From positions 310,001 to 374,000 of the forward strand of contig BQMF02000377.1 of assembly GCA_027922465.2 (NCBI GenBank): a stretch of 64,000 nt of DNA, written 5' to 3'. This document shows positions 24,501-31,655 of the stretch, one piece after another; position 1 is the stretch's first letter, and the number at the start of each line of letters is the position of its first letter. Made by a program: the position numbers and the translations under genes. A model generated the notes under the pieces. That model did not search any database, was not told where the DNA came from, and saw only the letters and a program-made list of their open reading frames with translations. Source of the DNA: Turritopsis dohrnii (Eukaryota; Cnidaria; Hydrozoa; Anthoathecata; Oceaniidae).

Positions 24501-27500
24501 TCTACCATTTCTAAAAATACATTACTGAAATTCCGTTTCTTATGTTAGTGAAATATTAATTTGAAGCCAATACCAGTTATATTGGTTATTTTCCACTTCA
24601 TATGAATTTCAGTTTTGATTGAGCTGTCACCTTTATGCCACCTTTTTACATAGTCCTCTCTATGTTCTTCACCAAAGTAGTTTCACATATTCTGTTTGTT
24701 GACGTAATATTGTGCATTTTTGTTTTAGAAGTGTCAGCATCTATTCTGAATGTTAGAAAAAGCGAACAGTCTATACTTGTCATTCCTAAGAAAATGTATG
24801 TCAACAGTATTTTATATTATACACATTCTGATTATAATTCCTTGTCTCGAACAGTGTCAATGAAAATTAAAATAGTTTTTAATTCTTCTTCTTTCCTTCT
24901 AGATTATATCTTCTGTCTTTGAACTTTTCTTTTTCATTTTGTTTTAGGAAAACTGAACCTACTGGAATAAATATATCAAAGTTCTTATCTTCATCTTGTG
25001 ATGTTAGCACCTTAGCGAATGATTCAGCAAGGTTTACTATGTTCTTTTACTTTTCGTGTGATATTGATTGTTATTAGTCACAGTTGACCTAACCAGCCCT
25101 AATTAAATTAAAGTCATTAACTTTTTTTACTCAGTAAGAAGGTTAGCATTTAAAAAAGCCGGAAATTTGGAATTATATATGCAAAAAAAAAATACATTCT
25201 TTCTTTTCTAACACTAATTGGGATGGCCCATCAGCAAAAAGATGACTAATAAATTTGAATCTAATCGAAACTATTAGTTGAAAAAACAAAAGAGCCCTGG
25301 CCTAGGGTGTAAGGCATAGAACTCGTGTTCGGATTCTCATGGTTTCAAAGCCCGAGAACATTGGTTGTAAGGTGTGCTCTCACTATCAATTGTCATATAG
25401 AATAATACAGTCAGTGTGGCCAGACTGCCAGTTGTTAAGGATGGAAACCTCATGACAAACCAAACCAAATAAACGCTGAGGATGTGTCAGTAGTTAATGC
25501 AGATACAATGTAGAATTTTATGGCTAATACAACACAGCTTTCCATTATGAAAATGAGACTAATATACAACGGAAGTGTCCAGTTGTCACTTTGTTGTTAC
25601 TTCTTGAATGAGGTTAAGCACAAACCTTAACTTCTAGTATTGGACCCAATTTTCCATCTGGAGGAATCAAGCCCAGTATTTATGTAGGACAGGCCTAATA
25701 ATTATGATAATTATATTATTATACTTATATATTATATAAATTATATTTGAGTAACCCATTTGTATTCAGCCTACTATAAGGTGATCTCCTTTGTATGAAA
25801 TGAAGCTTCAGAAACTACCAAAAACACATACTTAAACATCAAGTTTCTCAAATTTGTTGAAGTCACCGCGAAGGAGTAAAAAGGCATGGAAATATCCACA
25901 CTATTACAATAAAAATGTTCTTTGCCGCAGTGACTTTTGATGATTTTGCTCACCAATTAATCAGCTATTTAAAGGATTCTTTCTTGTTGTTAGGTTATCA
26001 TGTATCAAGAACACGCTTACACTTTGTAAAAAATTTGCTTTACTTTATCAAGACTTGGAAACCTTCCATGAAGTATTTGAACCATGTGCTTGTGTTTTGG
26101 AGAGGTAAGGTTTAGAACTACTTGATTTTTCACTTCTGATTACTTTTGCCCAGAGAAGTTTTGTTTTATCAATATCGGCAACGTCAGACTTAGTCTCTGT
26201 TGCTTGATTTCCTATAAAAGCATATAGGTGTTTCTTTTGGTGGTCTTAAAAAGTAGCTTCATTTCTTCATCTTATAGCCTGCCAGTTGAAAAGTATCCGC
26301 ACTCCATTAAGGTATGTTTTAACCCAGCTTCATAACAGCGACTTTAACAGTGTTAACTGAGTGAGAAAAATCGTCGAAAAAGTCAATACGTCGAAGAGCG
26401 CTTTCATTGAAATAGTGTTTGTACTTCTATAGAAATATACTCCTCCGCAGTGATTTCTCTACAAATTTGTCCGCTGGGAATCCATCCACTTAGTTGAGCA
26501 CTCACCTTAAGACCGGCTTTGATGTCTGAGGATGTTGTCTGGTTGAGGTACTGAGGCAACACTACATCTTCTATAACTGAAGGAAAGCTTTAGAGGCCAC
26601 CATCCCAGCATCGTCATTGCCATGGGCCAAAACCATTAAAACTCACTGCGATGAAGAGGGTTTTCATTGAAATAGTCTGTATATTTCTATAGAAGTGCAC
26701 TCCTTCGCAGTTGTTTTCAACAAATTTGCCCACTGAGTTGGAAGCAGTTTAATCAGTTCTGAAAGGGGCCTTCCTCGATAGATAATGAGTAATGTTTTTT
26801 TTCTTTTTTTTGTTAAAAATGGTTTGAAAATTGACATGAAAGTTGTTCCTTCATATCTATATAATGAATGAACCAAACCTATTGTATGATGCGCCAAAAT
26901 TTAAGTTAAGAAATTCCGTTGACATTAAAATTATGCCTGGAAACCTTGTAGTTTTAGAGAAATGTCTTTTCAAACAGGTGGACATTTTTTTGGCGCACCC
27001 GGTACACATAAACATTATTTTCTTGGTTATATGTTAAAATTGAAGAGTTAGATATCTTTGCTTCTTTTAAGCTCGTTGGCGAATAAAAAAAAGGGGATAT
27101 CTTATACCAGTTAATTTTACCAAATATTTAACCCAGGAATCTGTACGAAAGAGTGCATTTCTAAAGAAATATACATGATATTTTAATAAAAATGCTCTTC
27201 GTCGCAGTGACTATTTGACGATTTTGCCGACTGGATATTGTTATTGTTTGTTTTTTGCAGGAGTTACACAAACAAACGTTAGCGTTAATGAAGTCAAAGT
27301 CGTCTTCACCAAAGGTTCCTTTGACCCTACAGAAACGTAAACCCATTCCACTTCCTTTGTTAGAACCACAATTTGATGAAAGGTAACGTTGATACCGCAT
27401 CTTTCACCGCGGAAAATTGTTTATGTTAGTTATCACTATGATGAACAGGTTTTCAGAACAAAAAATGTTTCATAGTAAAAGATACACAACAACACAAAGT

Positions 27501-29371
27501 TTTGAAATGCTTTGTGGCTTACGTCATAGCATCTTACGTCATTTTCAGTAGAAACGTTCATTTCGAAGATGGCGTAAGTCAAAAAGCTTAGGACCAAAAC
27601 AGAATTCTAAAAAACTTTTCTTTCCATTTCTGAACTTAACTTTCGTGCCAGTCAAAGCTCTCATAAAGTTATTCTTACTTCTCAGACTATTCGCCTGAAA
27701 GTGTTTACCTTTACTAAAGACGAAAAGTTATTTACATCATCTGGATATAATAATGACGACTTGATATTTTCCGAAGTTATATTGTTGTCTTGACAACCAA
27801 ATGTACACTTTAATAAAAGCAGCCATAACTGTTTGAAATCAGCTAAGGTAGTTGGTTTCTGTTGCTATGATCGTTCTGTCACAATGATGTTTTAGTTACG
27901 AAGTTCGGTCCAAACGACGTGGTGGTGATAAAATTCAAAATGAACGTGAAAAACTGAAGTACAAACTGAAGAAAGAGACCAAGGTTTACTCTTCGTTATT
28001 GTCCTACCTCCTACTTAAAATGTCGGGACACGACAATGATTAATCGTTATGATTCTTCCTCCTACTTAAATTGTCGGGACACGACGATAGTTATTCGTTA
28101 TTTTATTTGCTCCTGTTAAAATTGTGGGGCACGACAATGATTATTCGTTATGATTCTTCCTCCTACTTAAATTGTCGGGACACGACGATAGTTATTCGTT
28201 ATTATATTGCTCCTGTTAAAATTGTGGGACACGACAATGATTATTCGTTATGAGTCTTCCTTTCGCAGGGCGCAATGAGAGAAATACGCAAAGACGCTCA
28301 CTTTTTGGCTAAGGAGCAACTAAAAGAAACGTTGAATCGGTAAGTGGACCTAACTATTACTCGTTTTATCGTTTTTAACTCGTTTTATCGCTGCGTTCTT
28401 CCATAGCAGTAAATAACGGATAGTGATCTTCTAGAAACCTTCGTCAGTAGAATTTTGTTAGGGCTGGTGATGTTTTAACGCGATTACGTTCGTTGGCATT
28501 ATTATTTTCGGTCAAACATTGTGAACTTCACAGGCGGTTGCTAAAGTAGACTAAATGAAATAAAAAATTACTGCATCGTAGAGCATTTTCCTTGAAAAAG
28601 TGTGTATACTTGTGTACTCCTTCGCAGTGACTTTTCAACGAATTTTTCCATTAGGTATGATGTTCTAATACATGTGTGATTTTATTTATGAATTCTGAAC
28701 TTTTTTTGCACAGAAAAACGCCTTTAAGAACCCGCTGTATAATTCCTTCGAACGTTTCTCAGGATGACCGTAGGATAACAGAATCAGCCGTTGCATAGGT
28801 TATGGTGTGATCCAATGGAAGAGAGTGAGAATGTCTATATAAGAGTGTCGATGCATATACCTATTTTTAACCAGCTAAATTTCTCAGATAAAAACTTCTT
28901 CAAATCGTCAGAAAAGAACTTTGCATGTCTTGGATCTAACCTTTCTGACCCAAACGAATTAAACAAGGTTTATACCGCAGACTTAGATACAGCTTGGTAG
29001 TAGACCATGTGCTGTTATTTGTGTTCGATGTTTGTACAACGCTTTCTTCGTTCGAGCTAATTATGCTAATTATGCAATAATTATGTCTGATATTACAGTG
29101 ATGCCACTCGCAAACAGAAGGTGAAGGATCTGCTAATGATGCTAATTATGCTAGTTATGCAATTGTTATGTCTGATATTGTAGGGATGCCACTCGCAAAC
29201 AGAAGGTGAAGGATCTGCTAATGATGCTAATTATGCTAGTTATGCAATTGTTATGTCTGATATTGTAGGGATGCCACTCGCAAACAGAAGGTGAAGGATC
29301 TGCAGAAGACGTTGGAAAATGAACGTCGTGAAATAAAACAAATGGAAAAAGCTAGCAGGAAAGGATTGTAA
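517..29371 (+). CDS. NOP14: Nucleolar protein 14 homologue (SSU processome), 31 exons
   Basis: Nop14 is a nucleolar 90S/SSU-processome protein that works with Noc4 and Emg1 in 18S rRNA maturation. The start is the ATG at 517, followed by a Lys-rich MAKKNKKL N-terminus. Exons: 517-708, 1044-1085, 1317-1409, 1984-2116, 2356-2432, 2716-2775, 2858-2950, 3316-3441, 3822-3890, 4423-4505, 8433-8509, 9745-9786, 12273-12368, 12509-12597, 12995-13040, 13126-13168, 13273-13360, 13540-13625, 13730-13836, 18266-18297, 18649-18750, 23551-23613, 24077-24170, 24729-24795, 24948-25031, 25994-26104, 26278-26311, 27261-27382, 27896-27983, 28269-28339, 29269-29371. All borders are GT-AG, phases match throughout, and the total is 870 codons plus stop. 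Family landmarks seen: FEVRISRLKHNIIGKK and GLPGVARSKA near the N-terminus, RFGEFDNSIS, ELTHYGQSLADI, an acidic Asp/Glu block in exons 13-14, the PTSDLNHVVTTP core, KRYVPEVI, and a basic C-terminus with REIRKDAHFLAKEQLKE. Identity is from family memory. The exon map is from the sequence and needs RNA support. Confidence 0.95.
3080..3240 (+). repeat. Interspersed repeat, copy 1 (intron 7 of NOP14)
   Basis: A block of about 150 bp with the landmarks CATGTTGTAGAGCT, ATGTATG and TCGTCGAT-AAA-TTTTGATGA. It is clearly similar, in the same orientation, to 63790-63950 at the far end of the window. Family unknown; neither copy has an obvious terminal inverted repeat. Confidence 0.6.
3316..3390 (+). 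repeat. In-frame 39-bp duplication inside NOP14 exon 8
   Basis: Exon 8 begins with two tandem copies of a unit of about 39 bp. The first is 3316-3354 (DDKRQTGKGQSLQ) and the second 3355-3390 (DDSKQTGKGQKS). Both are in frame and open, so the gene appears to have gained about 13 residues in a low-complexity linker. The copies differ at several bases, so the event is not very recent. Confidence 0.8.
3984..4106. repeat. Palindromic ~120-bp MITE-like repeat, copy 1
   Basis: The segment starts with CCCAGTAGGCAAATTTGTT and ends with its inverted match, ...ACAATTGAGCCCACTGGG, so the whole unit can fold back. The inner arms carry the recurring CACTGCGAAGGAG/CTCCTTCGCAGTG pair in degraded form. At least seven related copies lie elsewhere in the window. 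It sits in NOP14 intron 9. Confidence 0.65.
4523..8298 (-). mobile_element. hAT-type DNA transposon (decayed), intron 10 of NOP14
   Basis: The ends are inverted repeats: CAGGCCTCTCACTGAAGA on the left, matched by TCTTAATGAGAGGCCTG on the right. The element is flanked by the 5-bp repeat AGTCT (4518-4522 and 8299-8303) rather than the usual 8-bp hAT duplication. Palindromic TACGCGATCGCGTA-like motifs cluster just inside both ends (about 4590-4630 and 8205-8280), as expected for subterminal transposase binding sites. The coding strand is the minus strand. Confidence 0.85.
4973..7903 (-). pseudogene. hAT transposase, broken
   Basis: Read from 7903 downward: an N-terminal part with a BED-like WCKVC motif, then blocks at about 7570-7280 (TAYSLALHPAMSLSSFGML), 7196-7010 (LTDGSQARKT), 6618-6085 (HCVNHRTELAMKDTF), 6023-5430 and 5440-4973. 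The last block has the hAT C-terminal dimerisation motif (PSNSCVERSFSTLTTLLTDR) and an acidic tail. The motifs resemble the ZMYM/C17orf113-like hAT group. The frame contains an in-frame TGA in the first block and shifts near 6100 and 5435. Some gaps could be introns, but the copy looks inactive. Confidence 0.85.
9112..9326 (+). repeat. Tandem repeat, about 67-77 bp x 3
   Basis: Three copies of a unit containing CAAGCGTCGACTGAAAATTA and GACGTCCAATACCGTC. One copy lacks about 10 bp. It belongs to the left subterminal region of the GTGAC-ended element and is rich in CGTC/GACG. Confidence 0.8.
9349..9445 (+). repeat. 97-bp fold-back repeat, copy 1
   Basis: A short unit beginning GTAAACAAG and ending CTTGTCTAC, with a body of GGGGGACGTTAAACTTGTGA and ACCCCAAACACAAGG. 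A closely related copy in the same orientation lies at 15618-15716 inside an unrelated element, so it is itself probably mobile or a conserved module. Confidence 0.65.
10610..10790 (+). repeat. 40-bp tandem repeat x ~4
   Basis: The unit GACTCTCTCGTCGCTGCTCT plus CGACGCTCATGAAAATTTTA starts at 10610, 10650, 10690 and 10730. The last copy decays into extra GTCGCTG blocks. It forms the right subterminal array of the GTGAC-ended element. Confidence 0.85.
10901..11286 (-). repeat. Partial copy of mariner-type MITE (related to 59857-60481)
   Basis: The segment is similar to the reverse complement of the left arm and core of the MITE at 59857-60481. It shares TCAATTTGGGGGTCTC, TTAATCGACCATTAAAAATT and the terminal GAAACACACTG. 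The other arm is missing, so it is a truncated copy. Confidence 0.7.
15457..16465. mobile_element. Non-autonomous CAGGCC-ended element with 6-bp duplication
   Basis: Inverted ends CAGGCCTTGTCAGGA and TCCTGACAAGGCCTG are flanked by ATTAAG on both sides (15451-15456, 16466-16471). Subterminal regions carry repeated GGCGTGCG/CGCACGCC motifs, unusually GC-rich for this window. The ends resemble those of the hAT element at 4523-8298, so I infer a related hAT-like family. No coding capacity. Confidence 0.75.
15618..15716 (+). repeat. 97-bp fold-back repeat, copy 2
   Basis: Begins CAGACAAGTGGGGGACGTTT and ends CTTTTCTTGTCTG, giving a CAGACAAG/CTTGTCTG inverted pair. It is closely similar to 9349-9445 but lies in a different transposon. 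Confidence 0.65.
18831..18980. repeat. Palindromic MITE-like repeat, copy 2
   Basis: Starts CCCAGTGGACAAAATTGTCA and ends ACAAATGTGACTGCTGGG, with the CATTTTCATTGAAAT centre seen in other copies. Contains a local expansion of CACTATGATAACA. Lies in NOP14 intron 21. Confidence 0.6.
20301..22058 (+). mobile_element. Intact IS630/Tc1/mariner-type transposon
   Basis: A complete 1758-bp element flanked by TA (20299-20300 and 22059-22060). Terminal inverted repeats are about 220 bp long (20301 to about 20523, and about 21837 to 22058), start CCGGGTGCACCAGAAAAAAC, and differ at only a handful of positions. With an uninterrupted transposase frame this looks recently mobile. It is inserted in the 19606-22549 element, inside NOP14 intron 21. 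Confidence 0.9.
20708..21784 (+). CDS. Tc1/mariner-superfamily transposase, D-D-D with 36-residue spacing
   Basis: A 358-aa open frame. The N-terminal third is a helix-turn-helix DNA-binding region (LTLDQRVWICIEF... and TLRRNGLNLSPSSFVRI). The catalytic acids are Asp156 (IISDEAIF), Asp251 (WWVQDGAPAHTS) and Asp288 (WPPRSPDLIVCDFFLWGYLK). Exactly 36 residues separate the second and third Asp, unlike the 34 of classical mariner or the 37 of maT. The ATG at 20708 gives the normal length for the family. No stops or shifts. It belongs to the widespread group with a PPRSPDL-CDFFLWGYLK signature; subgroup placement needs a tree. Confidence 0.92.
   Translation: MPCLTLDQRVWICIEFSKCNNACEVIRRWVNRWPNDRPPTDKTVKQTFLKFEAEATCHNLNKGRSGRARTVRTARNINNVRTSLQQDGIRTLRRNGLNLSPSSFVRITRELKFHPYVLVKKQRLKDGDSARRLAFCNWFQNSLNNQNFLQYLIISDEAIFSLNSDVNSKNVIYYSPYGQGHPPDHYIEFEQGADQIMVWMGLTGTGQVLGPHFVRNRLDTREYLRIVRYHVVQGDFRRLTINRATTWWVQDGAPAHTSNATIRYLQGQFPGKVVSKQGDVPWPPRSPDLIVCDFFLWGYLKHQIWTQPQNHLPQNIRDLKIALQNALNNLDPAMIRNAFNGMVNRVNKCILINGNTDE
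22554..23550. other. Intron sequence without recognisable features
   Basis: Part of NOP14 intron 21 between the TTAA element and exon 22. I see no open frame, tandem array or clear inverted repeat here. Confidence 0.5.
24309..24415. repeat. 107-bp MITE, GGGACC ends, 3-bp duplication
   Basis: Begins GGGACCTAGCCAGAGAGTCC and ends AAGTCCCTGGAAGGTCCC, an imperfect inverted repeat, flanked by AGT on both sides. A 3-bp duplication would suit a PIF/Harbinger- or CACTA-derived MITE, but this is weak. In NOP14 intron 23. Confidence 0.55.
25292..25476 (+). repeat. Possible tRNA-derived SINE
   Basis: GAGCCCTGGCCTAGGGTGTA resembles a tRNA 5' part with an A box, and GGTTTCAAAGCCC resembles a degenerate B box at the right spacing. 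A body and an AAACCAAACCAAATAA tail follow. The boxes are imperfect, so this is tentative. In NOP14 intron 25. Confidence 0.45.
25848..25950. repeat. Palindromic MITE-like repeat, copy 3
   Basis: Contains AAGTCACCGCGAAGGAG and, inverted, CTTTGCCGCAGTGACTTTTG with an AAATTTG/TTTTGC outer stem. It lies just upstream of NOP14 exon 26, inside intron 25. Confidence 0.6.
26355..26478. repeat. Palindromic MITE-like repeat, copy 4
   Basis: Contains GAAGAGCGCTTTCATTGAAA and CTCCTCCGCAGTGATTTCTC with the terminal GTCCGCTGGG. In NOP14 intron 27. Confidence 0.55.
26635..26737. repeat. Palindromic MITE-like repeat, copy 5
   Basis: CACTGCGATGAAGAGGGTTT pairs with CACTCCTTCGCAGTTG; ends AAATTTGCCCACTGAG. 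It lies about 160 bp from copy 4 in the same orientation. Confidence 0.6.
26880..27002 (-). repeat. Mariner-like terminus related to the 20301-22058 element
   Basis: Read on the minus strand from 27002, the sequence starts CCGGGTGCGCCAAAAAAATG, similar to the CCGGGTGCACCAGAAAAAAC end of the intact transposon, and abuts TA (27003-27004). The other side has a weak GATGCGCCAAAATTT match near 26890. It is probably a MITE or solo end of a related family. Confidence 0.5.
27150..27232. repeat. Palindromic MITE-like repeat, copy 6
   Basis: Contains TGCATTTCTAAAGAAATATA and CTCTTCGTCGCAGTGACTAT, ending GATTTTGCCGACTGG. It ends only about 30 bp before NOP14 exon 28. Confidence 0.6.
27990..28257 (+). 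repeat. 51-bp tandem repeat x 5 filling NOP14 intron 29
   Basis: The motif GGGACACGAC (or GGGGCACGAC) recurs near 28025, 28076, 28128, 28179 and 28226, about every 51 bp. Alternate units are more alike (TTCTTCCTCCTACTTAAATT versus TTGCTCCTGTTAAAATTGTG), giving a 102-bp higher-order unit. The array runs from just after the exon 29 donor to the exon 30 acceptor, so the whole intron is essentially satellite. Confidence 0.85.
28573..28653. repeat. Palindromic MITE-like repeat, copy 7
   Basis: CATCGTAGAGCATTTTCCTT and TACTCCTTCGCAGTGACTTT are the degenerate arms, ending TTTTTCCATTAGG. In NOP14 intron 30. Confidence 0.55.
29060..29303 (+). repeat. 85-bp tandem triplication over the last NOP14 splice acceptor
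   Basis: The acceptor plus first codons of the last exon occur three times, with exon-like starts at 29099, 29184 and 29269 (spacing 85 and 85). Each copy has TGATATT(A/G)(C/T)AG followed by (T/G)GATGCCACTCGCAAACAG. Only the third leads into the true C-terminus. 85 is not a multiple of three, so use of an upstream acceptor would change frame. Confidence 0.9.
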
Positions 29372-29531
29372 TGTTTGTGTACGAAATACGGAAACGTTTT
29401 ACTAAACGAATCAGTGAAGAGTTATTTTTCCTTGCTTTTGCCCATCATTGCCGGTCATCAATATGTAATGCCCTTTCCAGGTTACGGTATACATTATGAG
29501 TATTACAAATTCGATTTTTATGCCAAGAAAA

Positions 29532-29537
29532 AATAAA
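29532..29537 (+). terminator. Polyadenylation signal of NOP14
   Basis: AATAAA lies 161 bp after the stop codon, in an AT-rich 3' UTR, and is the first perfect signal there. Confidence 0.6.
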
Positions 29538-29854
29538 TGTTTGCAACATTGTATATCATCGGAAAGCATTTTTTATAAGCTATCGAATGATAGTTAAAGT
29601 TATTAGAAAATTTTATACTAGTAAGAATTTAGGCTTGGAAAATTTACATCTCGTCTTCACAAAAGCTACTTCATTTACAAAAGTACTCAGTTTCTAGCGT
29701 TCATTCCACTTTTGATAGAATCACAAAAAGTGTGAGTAAAAACTGTTTGTTTATTATTTTTTGTAAAAGGTTCATTTCTAAGTTATTTCATTTTTCCTGA
29801 AAAGTGAATTTTTTCCGTCCAAACTTTAACTTTATTTCCTTATAACTTGAGAAT

Positions 29855-30463
29855 TACGGTGGCACATTAGTGCCATCAAGTAACAAATTCATCTCTTGAA
29901 TCAAACTCGTTTTACAGGACGTCCTACGAACTCACAGGACGTCCTATGAACTCACAGGACGTCCTATGAATTCACAGGACGTCCTATGAACCTATGAACT
30001 CACAGGACGTCCTACGTGGTCATGTGCGGTATCAAAACATAGAGAAAGTCAAAGAACTAAGATGGCTGGTTCAAGAGATGATCTTATTCATCATTACCAC
30101 CAACGAGGATTTAAGTACATAGAAATATTAGCCCTTTTACAAAATTTGCATGGAATTGAAATAAGTTTACGTTCTAATGTCTTTAACACTTCTTCAGGAA
30201 CATTTCGTCCCCGAAGAAACGTGATCAGTGACGCCATTTTGATTAGGAATGTTTATGTGGACATAGTCACGGTATCTCCTGGAGCACGTCTTAGGACGTC
30301 CAGTGAATTCATAGGACGTCCTGTGAGTTCGTAGGACGTCCTGTGAATTCTTAGGACGTCCTACGAACTCACAGGACGTCCTGAGAGTTCGTAGAACGTC
30401 CTGTAAAACGAGTTTGTATCAAGAGATGAATTTGTTACTTGATGGCACTAATGTGCCACCGTA
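29855..30463 (+). mobile_element. IS3EU-like non-autonomous transposon with GGACGTCC arrays
   Basis: A 609-bp element. Ends are TACGGTGGCACATTAGTGCC and its inverted match ending ...GTGCCACCGTA. The flanks are GAGAAT (left) and GATAAT (right), a near-perfect 6-bp duplication. TAY...RTA ends with 6-bp duplication are what I recall for IS3EU. Inside each end, about five tandem AGGACGTCCTAYGAAYTCAC units form palindromic arrays (29918-30010 and about 30290-30410). Confidence 0.7.
30062..30245 (+). pseudogene. N-terminal transposase fragment in the IS3EU-like element
   Basis: The frame opens with MAGSRDDLIHHYHQRGFKYI, then EILALLQNLHGIEISLR. This resembles the N-terminal helix-turn-helix of large integrase-like proteins with a Y-x-EI-x-x-L-x-x-x-HGI-x-LS-x-R pattern. 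Only about 40 residues match; the rest and the catalytic core are absent. Confidence 0.6.
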
Positions 30464-30720
30464 GATAATGGTTCACTTTTCGGAAAAACAAAAAAAACAA
30501 AAAAACGTTTTTAGAACAATCTATGTACTTGGCAGAGCTTTTTTGGTTTTGTAAAAGAGATCCAAGATGTATAGGAACTTTGCTAAAAAACGAATACTCA
30601 GAAAAGGCGTTTTTAAAGTTTTGCAAAAGATCACATATTCAGCATGATCATAATGATTAGCAACTTAACAAAAAACTCAAAATGTATACACAAAAGAGTA
30701 ACCAGTTTTAAATAAGGGGG

Positions 30721-30935
30721 TTATCATATGAGAAAAATCAGCCCGGCAAAGCGGGCTGGCTCGGTTTACCGAGATCTCGGCTCTCATTAAAAATCACTAT
30801 AAAAACTACTTGCTATCATATGAGAAACGAGCCAAAACGGGATCTCGCTTTTCTCAACCGAGATCCCGGCAAATTCAGTTGTTTTTTTTTTTCCATATGA
30901 TTGCTCAAGAAAATCAGCCCGGTTAACCGGGCTGG
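30721..30935. repeat. Palindromic MITE with CAGCCCGG motifs
   Basis: Starts near TTATCATATGAGAAAAATCA and ends near CCATATGATTGC...GGGCTG. It holds several strong dyads: CAGCCCGGCAAAGCGGGCTG, GAGATCTCGG, GAGATCCCGG and the perfect 20-bp palindrome at 30915-30934. It may be two adjacent copies. I remember similar repeats from cnidarian genomes. Confidence 0.6.
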
Positions 30936-31169
30936 AGGACTGCCTATTGCGCATGATAGTCTTCATGATCAGATTTATATGACCACTTATTTCTCCCCGT
31001 TCTTAACTGTGCGAAAATTAAAGGGTGCCCGAACACGATATTAACATGGATGCGCGAAAATTTGGGGCGCAAAAAAGAGAGGGCGTGAAAAAGGCGCGCG
31101 AATTTTAAGGGAATTAAGGTATAGCTATGTAACATGTAACTTTCATCGGAAATTTTCACCTAACAAAGA

Positions 31170-31246
31170 ACCTGGCCCAACATGAATGTTTTTTTTTATA
31201 AAAATGAGCCCCTTTGCAGTGATTTTGCTGCAAACATTTTCGCTGG
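31170..31246. repeat. Palindromic MITE-like repeat, copy 8 (half)
   Basis: Only one arm is clear: TTTATAAAAATGAGCCCCTT, TGCAGTGATTTTGCTGC, AAACATTTTCGCTGGG. Confidence 0.45.
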
Positions 31247-31604
31247 GAATATCATAACCTAACGTGTTAAATATGACTGGGAAGATGTCGAAGAATAGAA
31301 TAAAGTTTAAATATGTAAAAACTAATGAAGAAGATAATTTCCACTGAGGCATCTATTCTTATGACACAACATGATAACACAAAGAATATTAAAAAAGATC
31401 TAACAAGTATCACTTTTTATGGTACAATCTGTGTCAATCGTATCTATTTAGGAGATTAAAAGCGTCAGGATGATTTAGGGATTTTTTTAAAAAAAGCTCC
31501 TTTTGTAGAACATTCTTGAACAACGGGGGAAGAGTACGCAATGATGACAACAACAATTAAATTTTGGTGGAGAAAGTTCGAAAAATGTCATTTATGTTAA
31601 GTGC

Positions 31605-31610
31605 TTTATT
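31605..31610 (-). terminator. Polyadenylation signal of gene A
   Basis: AATAAA on the minus strand in a TA-rich context that is conserved at the same place downstream of gene B (53047-53052). Confidence 0.55.
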
Positions 31611-31655
31611 TATTTGCATAAGGTTTACAGCTGTGCAAATGAATTATGCATAAAC

